5,363 bases of DNA from CAZDYP01 sp964509505 (GTDB lineage: Bacteria > Chloroflexota > Anaerolineae > JACRMK01): the NCBI GenBank assembly GCA_964509505.1, contig CAZDYP010000251.1, forward strand, positions 1-5,363, written 5' to 3'. The notes beneath the pieces are model-generated. The model was not told where the DNA came from and searched no databases. It was given only the letters and a program-made list of their open reading frames with translations. A program made the translations under genes and the position numbers. This document shows positions 1 to 5,363 of this stretch, piece by piece. How positions within the stretch are numbered: the first letter of the stretch is position 1; each line of letters opens with the position of its first letter.

Positions 1-288
1 TTGATGTACGTTGCAGCGCCGTTGTTGGGCGCGCTCTTCGGGGTGTTGACGTTGGTGCTGGTGAGTGCGGGCTTTTTCCTTGCTATCAGCGAAACGACGG
101 GCATCGGCGTCAACAACGCCACACCACCCTCTTTCACTATGTTCACGCTCGCCTTTCTCGTCGGCTTCCGTAGTGAACTCTTCTACCAAATCATTGATCG
201 CATTGTAGGTGTGCTCGCGCCCAAGCCTGAAAAGAAAAAACCAGCCGCCACAGACGCGGCAAGCGTCGCCAATGCAGCCGAAGGATGA
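1..288 (+). CDS. C-terminal part of a membrane protein of unknown function (5' partial)
   Basis: The frame is open to the left edge, so the true start probably lies outside the window; the TTG and ATG at 1-6 have no visible ribosome binding site context. The visible 95 residues start with one strong hydrophobic segment (about residues 3-30, rich in L, V, A and G). A loop with 'GIGVNNATPP' follows, then a second moderately hydrophobic segment (about 46-56) ending in 'LAFLVGFRSELFYQIIDRI'. The tail is charged and Ala-rich (KPEKKK, then Ala/Thr), probably cytosolic. The pattern of a hydrophobic stretch followed by 'GF.SE' and an amphipathic helix is one I associate with C-termini of uncharacterised bacterial membrane proteins, but I cannot name the family. 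The TGA stop at 286-288 overlaps an ATG at 285, and the next gene follows closely, so the two are probably co-transcribed. Confidence 0.6.
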   Translation: MMYVAAPLLGALFGVLTLVLVSAGFFLAISETTGIGVNNATPPSFTMFTLAFLVGFRSELFYQIIDRIVGVLAPKPEKKKPAATDAASVANAAEG

Positions 289-305
289 AATTGATAAACA
301 AATGC

Positions 306-312
306 GAAGGAG
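306..312 (+). promoter_or_regulatory. Ribosome binding site of the 66-residue small protein
   Basis: GAAGGAG lies five bases before the ATG at 318. It decides between two starts: the ATG at 285 overlaps the upstream stop (ATGA) but has only a poorly spaced AAGG directly next to it, whereas 318 has a near-consensus Shine-Dalgarno sequence at normal spacing. Confidence 0.7.
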
Positions 313-317
313 CGCCT

Positions 318-518
318 ATGAACATCATCGCCGAATTGAAATCGGATGACGGCAAACTCTTGGGCATGATGATGATTTCGCCCAAACAATTCAAAACTGG
401 TTCGCGCGGTTTCTACGGCAATGGCAAACTCGAAATTGACGGCAAGCGTTACCAAACGCAGATTCAACTCGTCGAGATCGGCAGCAAAGCGGCGGGCGAG
501 GAAAAGAGCAACGAGTAA
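318..518 (+). CDS. Small conserved-looking hypothetical protein (66 aa)
   Basis: I do not recognise a named family. From the ATG at 318 the product is 66 residues with no signal peptide or membrane segment. It reads as a small, mostly beta-strand protein: 'MNIIAELKSDDGKLLG', a Met-rich strand 'MMMISPKQF', then 'TGSRGFYGNGKLEIDGKRYQ' and 'TQIQLVEIGSK', closing with a charged tail (EEKSNE). Alternating hydrophobic and polar residues and Gly/Asp turns suggest a compact antiparallel sheet. It sits 29 bases after the membrane protein and 8 bases before the acetyltransferase, so it is likely in the same transcript. An in-frame start at 285 would add 11 residues (MKLINKCEGAP) that do not look like part of the fold. 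Function unknown; a cytosolic accessory protein is only a guess. Confidence 0.7.
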   Translation: MNIIAELKSDDGKLLGMMMISPKQFKTGSRGFYGNGKLEIDGKRYQTQIQLVEIGSKAAGEEKSNE

Positions 519-526
519 ACGAGTCC

Positions 527-1509
527 ATGTCCTACCAACTTCGCCCCGCCACGTCGCGCGATGTGCCTGCGCTCACAGCGTTAGCGGCGGCGCAAGCGGC
601 GGCGCGTCGCGCGCTCGATGCGCGATTGCCCACTCGTCCATACGCGATTCCGTTTCTGAGCGACGCGCGCAGGTTAGAAGAGGTCGTGGCGCGGCAGCGC
701 GATCACAGCAGCTTGGTCGCAGTAGAAAAGTCCATCGTGCTGGGCGCGATCAATTTGTGTAAAGCCAGCCAGTCCGACGAGCATACTTTCGCTTCATATT
801 ACCCACGTGGCTTTACGGGCATTGGCTTGCTCGCTGCGCAAGCGGGCGCGTCGCCAACCGTTCTGATGGATTTGTTAGCGGGGGCGCACAGACAAGCGAT
901 CCAATGGCAAACACCTATGCTCATGATACAAACCGCGAGCCTGGATCACCTCGCTCATGTCGCGTTACGCGCGTTCGAATTTCGTCCGTATTATCACTAC
1001 GCCCTGCGTGAATCAGCGCTCACCAACATGGCTGCTGAAGTCGGCGCAGCGCCTACGGCCCCACCCATTGCGAGCGTCCTCTTAGAAAAAATGGTCTCGC
1101 CGTTTCGGCGCACGTACGCGCTTGACCATGGCGAACCCCTCGTCGCCACAACGCAGCCTTTGGTGCGCCACGCGACAAAGCGCGACCTGGACGCCATCAT
1201 CGCGCTCGGTATGCAGAGCTTACACTATCACGCGACCTGTGAGCCAACGATACAACTCTCGCGTCACGAACCGCGCAAGATGCGCGCGCGTTTCGAGCAA
1301 GCGCTCACCAGCGGCAAACACAGCGCCATCCTGGTCGCCGAATGGCAAGAGCAGGTTGTCGGCTTTTACAGTCTTTACATTCAGACGATTGACGAGACAT
1401 GGTCGCCACAATTGTTCACAACAGGGCGTTATGGGTTGATTGCCGAAGTCGCGGTGGACGAAAAATTTCGTGGGCGTGGTATTGGGCTGCAATTATTTGC
1501 GGCGGCGGA
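527..1509 (+). CDS. Tandem-domain GNAT family N-acetyltransferase (3' end lost in assembly gap)
   Basis: GNAT enzymes transfer an acyl group from acyl-CoA to an amine; the substrate here cannot be read. The 327 visible residues hold two GNAT-like halves. The N-terminal half (about 4-165) opens with 'LRPATSRDVPAL', the usual first strand and helix, but has no clear acetyl-CoA loop and is probably degenerate. The C-terminal half (about 211-327) starts again with 'PLVRHATKRDLDAI', has the central strands 'AILVAEWQEQVVGFYSLY', and carries motif A 'LIAEVAVDEKFRGRGIG' at 304-320, where RGRGIG matches the acetyl-CoA pyrophosphate loop Q/R-x-x-G-x-G/A. The sequence runs into the N block just after motif A, so motif B and roughly 40-60 residues are missing. 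The start is eight bases after the preceding stop and has only a weak GAG upstream, suggesting translational coupling. Any continuation into the thiolase is an artefact of the gap. Confidence 0.85.
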
Positions 1510-1609
1510 NNNNNNNNNNNNNNNNNNNNNNNNNNNNNNNNNNNNNNNNNNNNNNNNNNNNNNNNNNNNNNNNNNNNNNNNNNNNNNNNNNNNNNNNNNN
1601 NNNNNNNNN
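1510..1609. other. Assembly gap (100 N)
   Basis: Exactly 100 undetermined bases, the conventional placeholder for a scaffold gap of unknown size. The genes on each side show that the true distance is larger: the thiolase lacks about 106 N-terminal residues (about 320 bp), and the acetyltransferase lacks its last 40-60 residues. If both genes are intact and adjacent, at least about 450 bp are missing, and further genes could be hidden. Confidence 0.97.
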
Positions 1610-2497
1610 GGCGAGGGCGATGTGTTCATCGCGGGCGGCGTCGAGAGCATGACGCGTGCGCCATGGTCCATGCCGAAAGCCGAGGGCCCATTTCCAACAG
1701 GCAACGTCACGGTATATGACACCTCGCTCGGTTGGCGTTATCCGAATCCGAAGCTACAGGCGCTGTTCCCACTCGAAGCGATGGGCGAAACGGCAGAGAA
1801 CATTTACGAAATGGAGCAGAGCATCACGCGCGAACAACAAGATGAGTTCGCGCTGGCGTCGCATCAGCGCGCTGTCGTGGCTACGGAATCCGGGCGATTT
1901 GCAGAAGAGATCGTGCCTGTCGCTGTGCCACAAAAACGCGGCGAGCCCATCATCGTGGACAAAGACGAGCAACCGCGCAAAGACACCTCATTAGACAAGC
2001 TAGCCGCGCTCAAACCTGCGTTTCGCAAAGGCGGCACGGTCACGGCGGGCAACGCCTCGTCGTTGAATGACGGCGCGGCGGCGGTGTTGTTGATGAGCGA
2101 ACAGAAGGCGCACGAGTTGGGAATGAAACCCCTCGCGCGCATTCTCGCGGGCGCAGCAGGGGGTGTGAACCCGCGCACGATGGGACTCGGCCCCGTGCCT
2201 GCGACACGCAAAGCCTTGCAACGCGCGGGCCTCACGATTGATGACATTGGACTCATCGAATTGAACGAGGCGTTTGCCGTGCAAGCATTAGCCGTGATGA
2301 AAGAACTCGGCTTCCGTCACGACATCACCAACGTCAACGGCGGCGCGATTGCGTTGGGGCATCCGCTTGGCTGCTCAGGCGCGCGCATCCTCACGACGCT
2401 CGTCCACGAGATGCGGCGGCGCAACGTGCGCTATGGGTTGGCGACGTTGTGCGTCGGCGTGGGGCAAGGAGAGACATGCGTGGTGGAACTGCTGTAA
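1610..2497 (+). CDS. Thiolase (acetyl-CoA acyltransferase), PcaF/PaaJ-like, 5' end lost in assembly gap
   Basis: Thiolases cleave 3-ketoacyl-CoA with CoA to acetyl-CoA and a shortened acyl-CoA, or run the reverse condensation; they act in the cytosol. The 295 visible residues match the C-terminal three quarters of a protein of about 400 residues. Visible hallmarks are 'AGGVESMTRAPW' at the start, 'GGTVTAGNASSLNDGAAA', 'GLGPVPATRKAL', the NEAF motif (2264-2275), 'GGAIALGHPLGCSGAR' with the catalytic His (codon 2360) and 'CVGVGQG' with the second catalytic Cys (codon 2450). The 'VYDTSLGWRYPNPKL' loop and 'SGRFAEEIVPV' resemble beta-ketoadipyl-CoA/3-oxoadipyl-CoA thiolases (PcaF, PaaJ), but a general acetyl-CoA acetyltransferase is possible, and no aromatic-pathway partner gene is in view. 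The part with the nucleophilic Cys (near residue 90) is in the gap. The visible frame has no lesions. Confidence 0.93.
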   Translation, partial: GEGDVFIAGGVESMTRAPWSMPKAEGPFPTGNVTVYDTSLGWRYPNPKLQALFPLEAMGETAENIYEMEQSITREQQDEFALASHQRAVVATESGRFAEEIVPVAVPQKRGEPIIVDKDEQPRKDTSLDKLAALKPAFRKGGTVTAGNASSLNDGAAAVLLMSEQKAHELGMKPLARILAGAAGGVNPRTMGLGPVPATRKALQRAGLTIDDIGLIELNEAFAVQALAVMKELGFRHDITNVNGGAIALGHPLGCSGARILTTLVHEMRRRNVRYGLATLCVGVGQGETCVVELL

Positions 2498-2531
2498 AGT
2501 AATTTCACTTCATTGACAAGGAACATTCATA

Positions 2532-3035
2532 ATGGATTTCATCCTCATCGTCTTGCGGTTGGTTCACATCGTCGCAGGCTCATTTTGGGTTGGCGCAGCG
2601 TTAGCCATGACGCTCTTCGTCGAACCGTCGGCGCATGAGGCGGGACCTGCGGGCAGTCAATTCATGCAGCGACTTGGACAAAGCAAGTATGGCTTGACGA
2701 TGACCATTGCCGCCATCTTGACGGTTGTGGGCGGGTACTTATTGTACGGCTATCTTGGCTATACGCTGCGTTCTCTGACGGGCGTAATTTTGCTGATTGG
2801 CGGCTTGGTGGCGACGGTCTCGCTAATCTATGGCGGCGCAGTGACGGGCCCGACGACCGCCAAGCTCGGCAAACTCGGCGCGGCGATTCAAGCAGGGGGC
2901 AAACCGCCCACGCCTGAACAGCTGAGCGAGCTACAGGCGTTACAAGCAACGCTGCAGCAAGCGGCGCGCATCAACACCGTGTTGGTCGTAGTGGCATTGG
3001 TATTGATGGTGGTGGCGAGGTATGTGAGGTTCTAG
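2532..3035 (+). CDS. Four-helix integral membrane protein, DUF2269/CopD-like
   Basis: This 167-residue protein has about four membrane segments: residues 3-30, 54-75, 79-103 and 146-164. Its N-terminus 'LRLVHIVAGSFWVGAAL' has the His (residue 12) and Trp-Val-Gly pattern of small membrane proteins assigned to DUF2269- or CopD-like families, where such His residues may bind haem or metal; that role is not shown here. 'FVEPSA..AGPAG' and 'FMQRLGQSKYGL' follow in the first loop. Between helices 3 and 4 lies a soluble stretch (about 104-145) with a Gln/Leu/Ala-rich helix (PEQLSELQALQATLQQAA). The ATG at 2532 is preceded by AAGGAA at 2518-2523, eight bases away, supporting this start. The gene follows the thiolase by 34 bp, so co-transcription is plausible, though the link may be incidental. 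Its TAG stop overlaps the stop of the convergent gene. Confidence 0.75.
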   Translation: MDFILIVLRLVHIVAGSFWVGAALAMTLFVEPSAHEAGPAGSQFMQRLGQSKYGLTMTIAAILTVVGGYLLYGYLGYTLRSLTGVILLIGGLVATVSLIYGGAVTGPTTAKLGKLGAAIQAGGKPPTPEQLSELQALQATLQQAARINTVLVVVALVLMVVARYVRF

Positions 3036-3937
3036 CGGCTAGCTCCATGCTTCACCGCCCTCGCAATCGCCCTCACATGCTCCGGCGTATTGCCGCAGCA
3101 CCCCCCGACGATCTGCGCTCCTGCCTGCACGAAGCGCGCGGCATACGCCCCCATCTGTGCAGGCGTCACCTCATACGTTGCGACATCATCAATCATGCGC
3201 GGCAATCCCGCATTCGGCTTGATCCACAACGGCAGGGACGGCGCTGTTTTCATTCGTTGCGCGTGGAACTCTTGCGCGACTGCCATCATGTCGTCGAGCG
3301 TCTTGCCGCAATTTGCGCCGATGGCGACGACGCCCAACGGCGCGAGCGCGTCAAACACGTGCGCTGGCTGTAAGCCCATCATCGTGTGTCTGTCTTGATG
3401 GTAACTGCATGAGACGACCAGCGGCAATACGCTCGTTTGCTTCACACCCTCGATCGCAGCGATGGCTTCCTCTAACACAAAAAATGTTTCTAGCAGCAAA
3501 AAGTCCACGCCGCCTTCCGTCAACGCAGCCGCTTGTTCCGCATACGTTTCAACGGCGAGTGCGTGCGTGAGCTCGCCGAATGGCTTGCGCCACAACCCCG
3601 TTGGTCCCATCGCACCGCCGACATACACACCTTCGCGCATCCCTGCGGCTTCACGCGCCAATTGCGCGGCGCGACGATTGACGGCAGGCGCGCAGTCGGC
3701 GTATTTGGAATCACGCATCCGCCAGCGCGTGCCGCCGAAGCTGCACGTCAAGATGAGGTCCGAGCCTGCCTCGACGAATTGGCGATGCAAGGCGACGACG
3801 TTCTGCGGTTCGTCCATCACCCACTCTTCGGGTGGCACACCGCGCTTCAACCCCATGCGTTGGTAATTCGTGCCAGTCGCGCCGTCGGCAACCAACACTT
3901 CGCCTGCGCGCAACTTCTCCAGAAATGATTGAGCCAT
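3032..3937 (-). CDS. Homocysteine S-methyltransferase family protein (Zn-dependent)
   Basis: Enzymes of this family (Pfam S-methyl_trans) move a methyl group to the thiol of homocysteine to form methionine; donors include S-methylmethionine, betaine or, in MetH, a cobalamin domain. The 301-residue product is full length for the single-domain TIM-barrel form. Visible motifs are 'LVADGATGT' (15-23), 'EAGSDLILTCSFGGT' (57-70), 'GPTG' (111-114), 'LLLETFF' (147-153), 'GANCG' (207-211) and 'GGCCGNTPEH' (278-287). Cys210, Cys280 and Cys281 are the expected zinc/thiol ligands, so the active site looks intact. No cobalamin or folate domain is attached. The donor cannot be told from sequence alone; it could be an orphan homocysteine methyltransferase or a related thiol methyltransferase. 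The ATG at 3937 puts DGATGT at the usual distance from the N-terminus, but no clear Shine-Dalgarno precedes it. Its upstream region lies inside a decayed methyltransferase gene. Confidence 0.92.
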   Translation of the reverse strand: MAQSFLEKLRAGEVLVADGATGTNYQRMGLKRGVPPEEWVMDEPQNVVALHRQFVEAGSDLILTCSFGGTRWRMRDSKYADCAPAVNRRAAQLAREAAGMREGVYVGGAMGPTGLWRKPFGELTHALAVETYAEQAAALTEGGVDFLLLETFFVLEEAIAAIEGVKQTSVLPLVVSCSYHQDRHTMMGLQPAHVFDALAPLGVVAIGANCGKTLDDMMAVAQEFHAQRMKTAPSLPLWIKPNAGLPRMIDDVATYEVTPAQMGAYAARFVQAGAQIVGGCCGNTPEHVRAIARAVKHGASR

Positions 3938-3969
3938 TTTACTTTTGGGACTTCATCGCGCGCTAAACC

Positions 3970-4244
3970 ATAAGAATGTCCGGGAATGATGATGAGCCTG
4001 AACTGCTTGTCCAGCTCAAACGTCCGCATATCGCTATGAACCTAGCGCGCATTGGACAAGCCGATACTGTTGCGCTGCGCGATGTCCAATAGCTCGGTTG
4101 AGAGGTCGAGACCGGTCACGTAGCTCTCGCTTGCGTCAGACGCAGGGCAACGCGCCCCGTCCCGCACGCAATTTCCAGCGTGTCAAGCGCATGGATAGGT
4201 GTGACGAGCTCTCGATAGAAATCCAAGGCAGCGTTTTTTTGCAC
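3970..4244 (-). pseudogene. Remnant of a class I SAM-dependent methyltransferase
   Basis: Reading the minus strand in two frames gives a recognisable but broken Rossmann methyltransferase. From a possible GTG at 4244 the first frame gives 'LDFYRELVTPIHALDTLE' and then motif I 'IACGTGRVALRLTQA' (4172-4128; SAM-binding glycine loop), and meets TGA at 4118-4116. Shifting frame at about 4128 continues with 'ESYVTGLDLSTELLDIAQR' (motif II, acidic residue after strand 2), then an in-frame TAG at 4044-4042 inside 'SNAR*VHSDMRTFEL', then 'KQFRLIIIPGHS' (strand 4 region) to about 3973. After that similarity to the family stops, so the C-terminal half is gone. Family members are usually about 250 residues; only about 90 are left. 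At least three lesions (one-base deletion, nonsense codon, 3' truncation) argue for real decay. The substrate is unknown. The family call is from motif recognition. Confidence 0.75.
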
Positions 4245-4277
4245 GTGAGCGCATCTTACGCGCTTGCAAGCATGTGA

Positions 4278-4403
4278 TTAATGGGTGATGAGGGGCAAGC
4301 TCAGTGTCGTAGTGGCCAACACCACTTTACCCCAACCGGAAGCGGTGCAAACATACAGGACAGCGCCGACGGCATCTACTTTCATGCGACCAATTTCAGC
4401 CGT
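4278..4403 (-). other. Out-of-frame 3' tail of the secreted protein gene
   Basis: If one base is restored near 4403-4405, the reading frame of the secreted protein continues for another 41 codons to TAA at 4280-4278. The tail reads 'TAEIGRMKVDAVGAVLYVC' followed by 'TASGWGKVVL' and a short end. 'SDCDA..EIGRM...LYVC..SGW' is the C-terminal pattern I would expect for this kind of secreted protein, with a Cys on each side of the break (residues 240 and 261), perhaps a disulfide pair. The corrected product would have 283 residues. Either a true frameshift mutation or a one-base error in the assembly. Confidence 0.75.
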
Positions 4404-5128
4404 GCGTCACAATCGCTGCTGGGAGGCATTCCAGAGCTCGTCGCTAATTTAACATAGCCATTACTGACTCCAATCCCATTGGCATCTATGCGAACTTGTT
4501 CAACCGCGCCTGTAATGAATGTCAAGGTATTGGTCGCTTCGCGCTGAATCGCCACGTCAACAGAAGTCGTCCCGCCGTTTCCCATCTCAAGGCGCATCTT
4601 GGGGTATGAGTTGAGCCTGAAGATGGGCTCAACAGCCGTGGGCGTGATAAAGCCTTCAAAGTGGCTGCCGCGTTCTGGCTTGACGGATGCAACGATGCCT
4701 TTGCGATCAAATTCAAATACAGAACGCTCGGAGGTGTCATCATCCGAGTATAAGAAACGGAACTCCGGGTCGCCATCGCCTGCCTGTATGATTCTGCCGA
4801 GCTCGAAAATCGGATTTTTGCTATCCCCCGAAGGACCGCCCGTGTATATGATGTCGCGTTTGATTTTCACAGCCGTTTCCCCCCCACCTTCGATGAGCAT
4901 GTTGCCATCGCCTAAATGCAAGCGTTGATGCGGCGTGATGACATTGATGCCGACGTTGCTATCTCGAAAAGTAATGCTGTCCACAGCGCCATGCTCTGTG
5001 AACACGAGACGCCCATGAGCGCTGCCGAGTCCAACGAACTCGCCACTATTCACAATATAATCTGCGGCATAAGCAATGGCAGGCACACTGAGCAGTATGG
5101 CTATAATCCAGATAGCGCGGCGGAGCAA
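4382..5128 (-). CDS. Secreted protein with a 'VGI..TP..RLHL' motif, C-terminus cut by a frameshift
   Basis: The 248 residues before the premature TGA begin with a typical signal peptide: RR at 3-4, hydrophobic core about 5-18, and AYA before the likely cleavage between residues 21 and 22. The mature part is beta-rich, with 'NVGINVITPHQRLHLGDGN' (58-76). That pattern, usually 'VGIGTTTP...LHV', is common in fibre-like, phage tail-like and cell-surface proteins, where it marks short beta-structured units. Near the end 'TLTFITGAVEQVRIDANGIGV' and 'YVKLATSSGMPPSSDCDA' resemble the C-terminal part of secreted proteins from Chloroflexota-like genomes (from memory). The likely role is extracellular or surface structure; no catalytic motif is seen. 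The TTG at 5128 is the best-placed start for the signal peptide, but has no Shine-Dalgarno; the frame is open back to 5173 without ATG or GTG. The gene is probably non-functional or mis-sequenced at its 3' end. Confidence 0.7.
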   Translation of the reverse strand: MLRRAIWIIAILLSVPAIAYAADYIVNSGEFVGLGSAHGRLVFTEHGAVDSITFRDSNVGINVITPHQRLHLGDGNMLIEGGGETAVKIKRDIIYTGGPSGDSKNPIFELGRIIQAGDGDPEFRFLYSDDDTSERSVFEFDRKGIVASVKPERGSHFEGFITPTAVEPIFRLNSYPKMRLEMGNGGTTSVDVAIQREATNTLTFITGAVEQVRIDANGIGVSNGYVKLATSSGMPPSSDCDARLKLVA

Positions 5129-5290
5129 TTGGCGTTGGCGTAAATAAGACAGCTTGGCGCTAATGTAATCTTGTTAGCCTTGCGCAAGCGACATCATCAC
5201 GAATCTCCCATCTACGGAAGCTTGAGTATAATTAGAGGCGGATCAGCATGAGATCTATCCATCGTTTTTAATTCGCTCGTAAAATAGCTC
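5129..5290. promoter_or_regulatory. Divergent promoter region with overlapping -10-like boxes
   Basis: This 162-bp region separates the minus-strand secreted protein from the plus-strand cyclase start, so it should hold promoters for both. AGTATAATTA contains a perfect TATAAT on the + strand (5227-5232) and TATACT on the - strand (5230-5225); neither has a convincing -35 box at 17 bp. A second + strand candidate, TAAAAT (5280-5285), ends five bases before the ATG at 5291 and would fit a leaderless transcript. A 10-bp perfect palindrome, CTTGCGCAAG, lies at 5179-5188 on the secreted-gene side and could be an operator, although such a short palindrome can arise by chance. Confidence 0.35.
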
Positions 5291-5363
5291 ATGGTTCAGC
5301 CCTTTGATTTTCTCTCCGCGCTCGCCGCCTACATCCCTCACGACCGCGTTGCTTACATCCTAA
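5291..5363 (+). CDS. N-terminus of a probable class III adenylate/guanylate cyclase (3' partial)
   Basis: From the ATG at 5291 the frame stays open to the window edge (24 codons plus one base); the final 'taa' is out of frame. The peptide 'MVQPFDFLSALAAYIPHDRV' resembles the start of large Chloroflexota cyclases, which typically begin with a short 'LAAYIP.DR' helix, continue with an 'ALFADISGFT' class III cyclase domain, and often carry an AAA/NB-ARC ATPase and TPR repeats. Only the leading segment is visible, so the family call is pattern recognition from a very short sequence. There is no Shine-Dalgarno upstream; the -10-like TAAAAT just before the ATG suggests leaderless expression. Confidence 0.5.
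   Translation, partial: MVQPFDFLSALAAYIPHDRVAYIL

Noticed and set aside
575..625. GCG-rich repeated stretch as a possible repeat element
   Set aside because: It simply encodes the Ala/Arg-rich helix near the N-terminus of the GNAT protein and is not a regular repeat.
421..762. Open frame of 113 codons on the + strand overlapping the small protein and GNAT genes
   Set aside because: Arg/Ala/Ser-rich translation typical of an out-of-frame read of GC-rich coding DNA; overlaps two better supported genes and has no ribosome binding site.
1864..2256. Antisense frame of 130 codons within the thiolase
   Set aside because: Lies fully opposite strongly conserved thiolase coding sequence; composition is that of a shadow frame and no motif is visible.
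2513..2518. TTGACA as a -35 box for the membrane protein gene
   Set aside because: It overlaps the ribosome binding site, and a -10 box at normal spacing would fall inside the coding sequence, with no match there.
3462..3928. Plus-strand frames of 131 and 134 codons opposite the homocysteine methyltransferase
   Set aside because: Both are antisense to an intact, motif-rich gene and have low-complexity, Arg/Ala/Pro-rich translations.
3847..4029. A separate 60-residue minus-strand protein starting at 4029
   Set aside because: Its first half is the strand-4 part of the methyltransferase remnant in frame after the TAG; the rest runs into the homocysteine methyltransferase gene in the wrong frame.
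4262..4271. Palindrome GCTTGCAAGC as a terminator after the secreted protein gene
   Set aside because: No loop and no following T-run on the minus strand; the nearby T7 run is on the plus strand, where no gene ends.
4599..5143. Plus-strand frames of 109 and 75 codons opposite the secreted protein
   Set aside because: No start signals or recognisable motifs; antisense to a gene with a clear signal peptide and conserved motif.

Overview
The window looks like a short metagenomic scaffold piece (about 58% GC by eye) from a bacterium, most likely a Chloroflexota (Anaerolineae-type) lineage. This placement is an inference. It rests on the style of the tandem-GNAT protein, on a secreted protein of the 'VGI..TP..RLHL' type ending in a 'PP.SDCD...YVC' tail, and on the first residues of a cyclase-like protein ('LAAYIPHDR') at the right edge. 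There is no rRNA, tRNA, CRISPR array, insertion sequence or recognisable defence system.

Left part (1-3035), all on the + strand: the C-terminal end of a membrane protein, a 66-residue small protein, a tandem-GNAT acetyltransferase, a 100-N assembly gap (1510-1609), the C-terminal three quarters of a PcaF/PaaJ-like thiolase, and a four-helix membrane protein. The first three genes are tightly packed and look like one transcription unit. The thiolase and membrane protein are 34 bp apart and probably form another. A reading frame happens to run through the N block and would join the acetyltransferase and thiolase into one false protein of 656 residues. They are two truncated genes.

Right part (3032-5128), all on the - strand: an intact homocysteine S-methyltransferase-family gene, whose stop codon shares a CTAG palindrome with the stop of the convergent membrane-protein gene. 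Upstream of it lies the decayed remnant of a class I SAM-dependent methyltransferase (about 3970-4244), with a frameshift, an in-frame TAG and a missing C-terminal part. Next comes a secreted protein whose last 41 residues have been moved out of frame by a one-base loss near 4403-4405. The region 3970-4405 is therefore a cluster of gene damage in an otherwise clean window.

Right edge (5129-5363): a divergent intergenic region with overlapping -10-like boxes on the two strands, then the first 24 codons of a probable class III adenylate/guanylate cyclase (5291 onward), cut by the window end.

The genes do not form one obvious pathway: the thiolase belongs to acyl-CoA/aromatic catabolism and the homocysteine methyltransferase to methionine metabolism. 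I found no convincing new multi-gene system. The main results are the false fusion at the gap, the two damaged genes with reconstructable frames, and the unannotated cyclase start.
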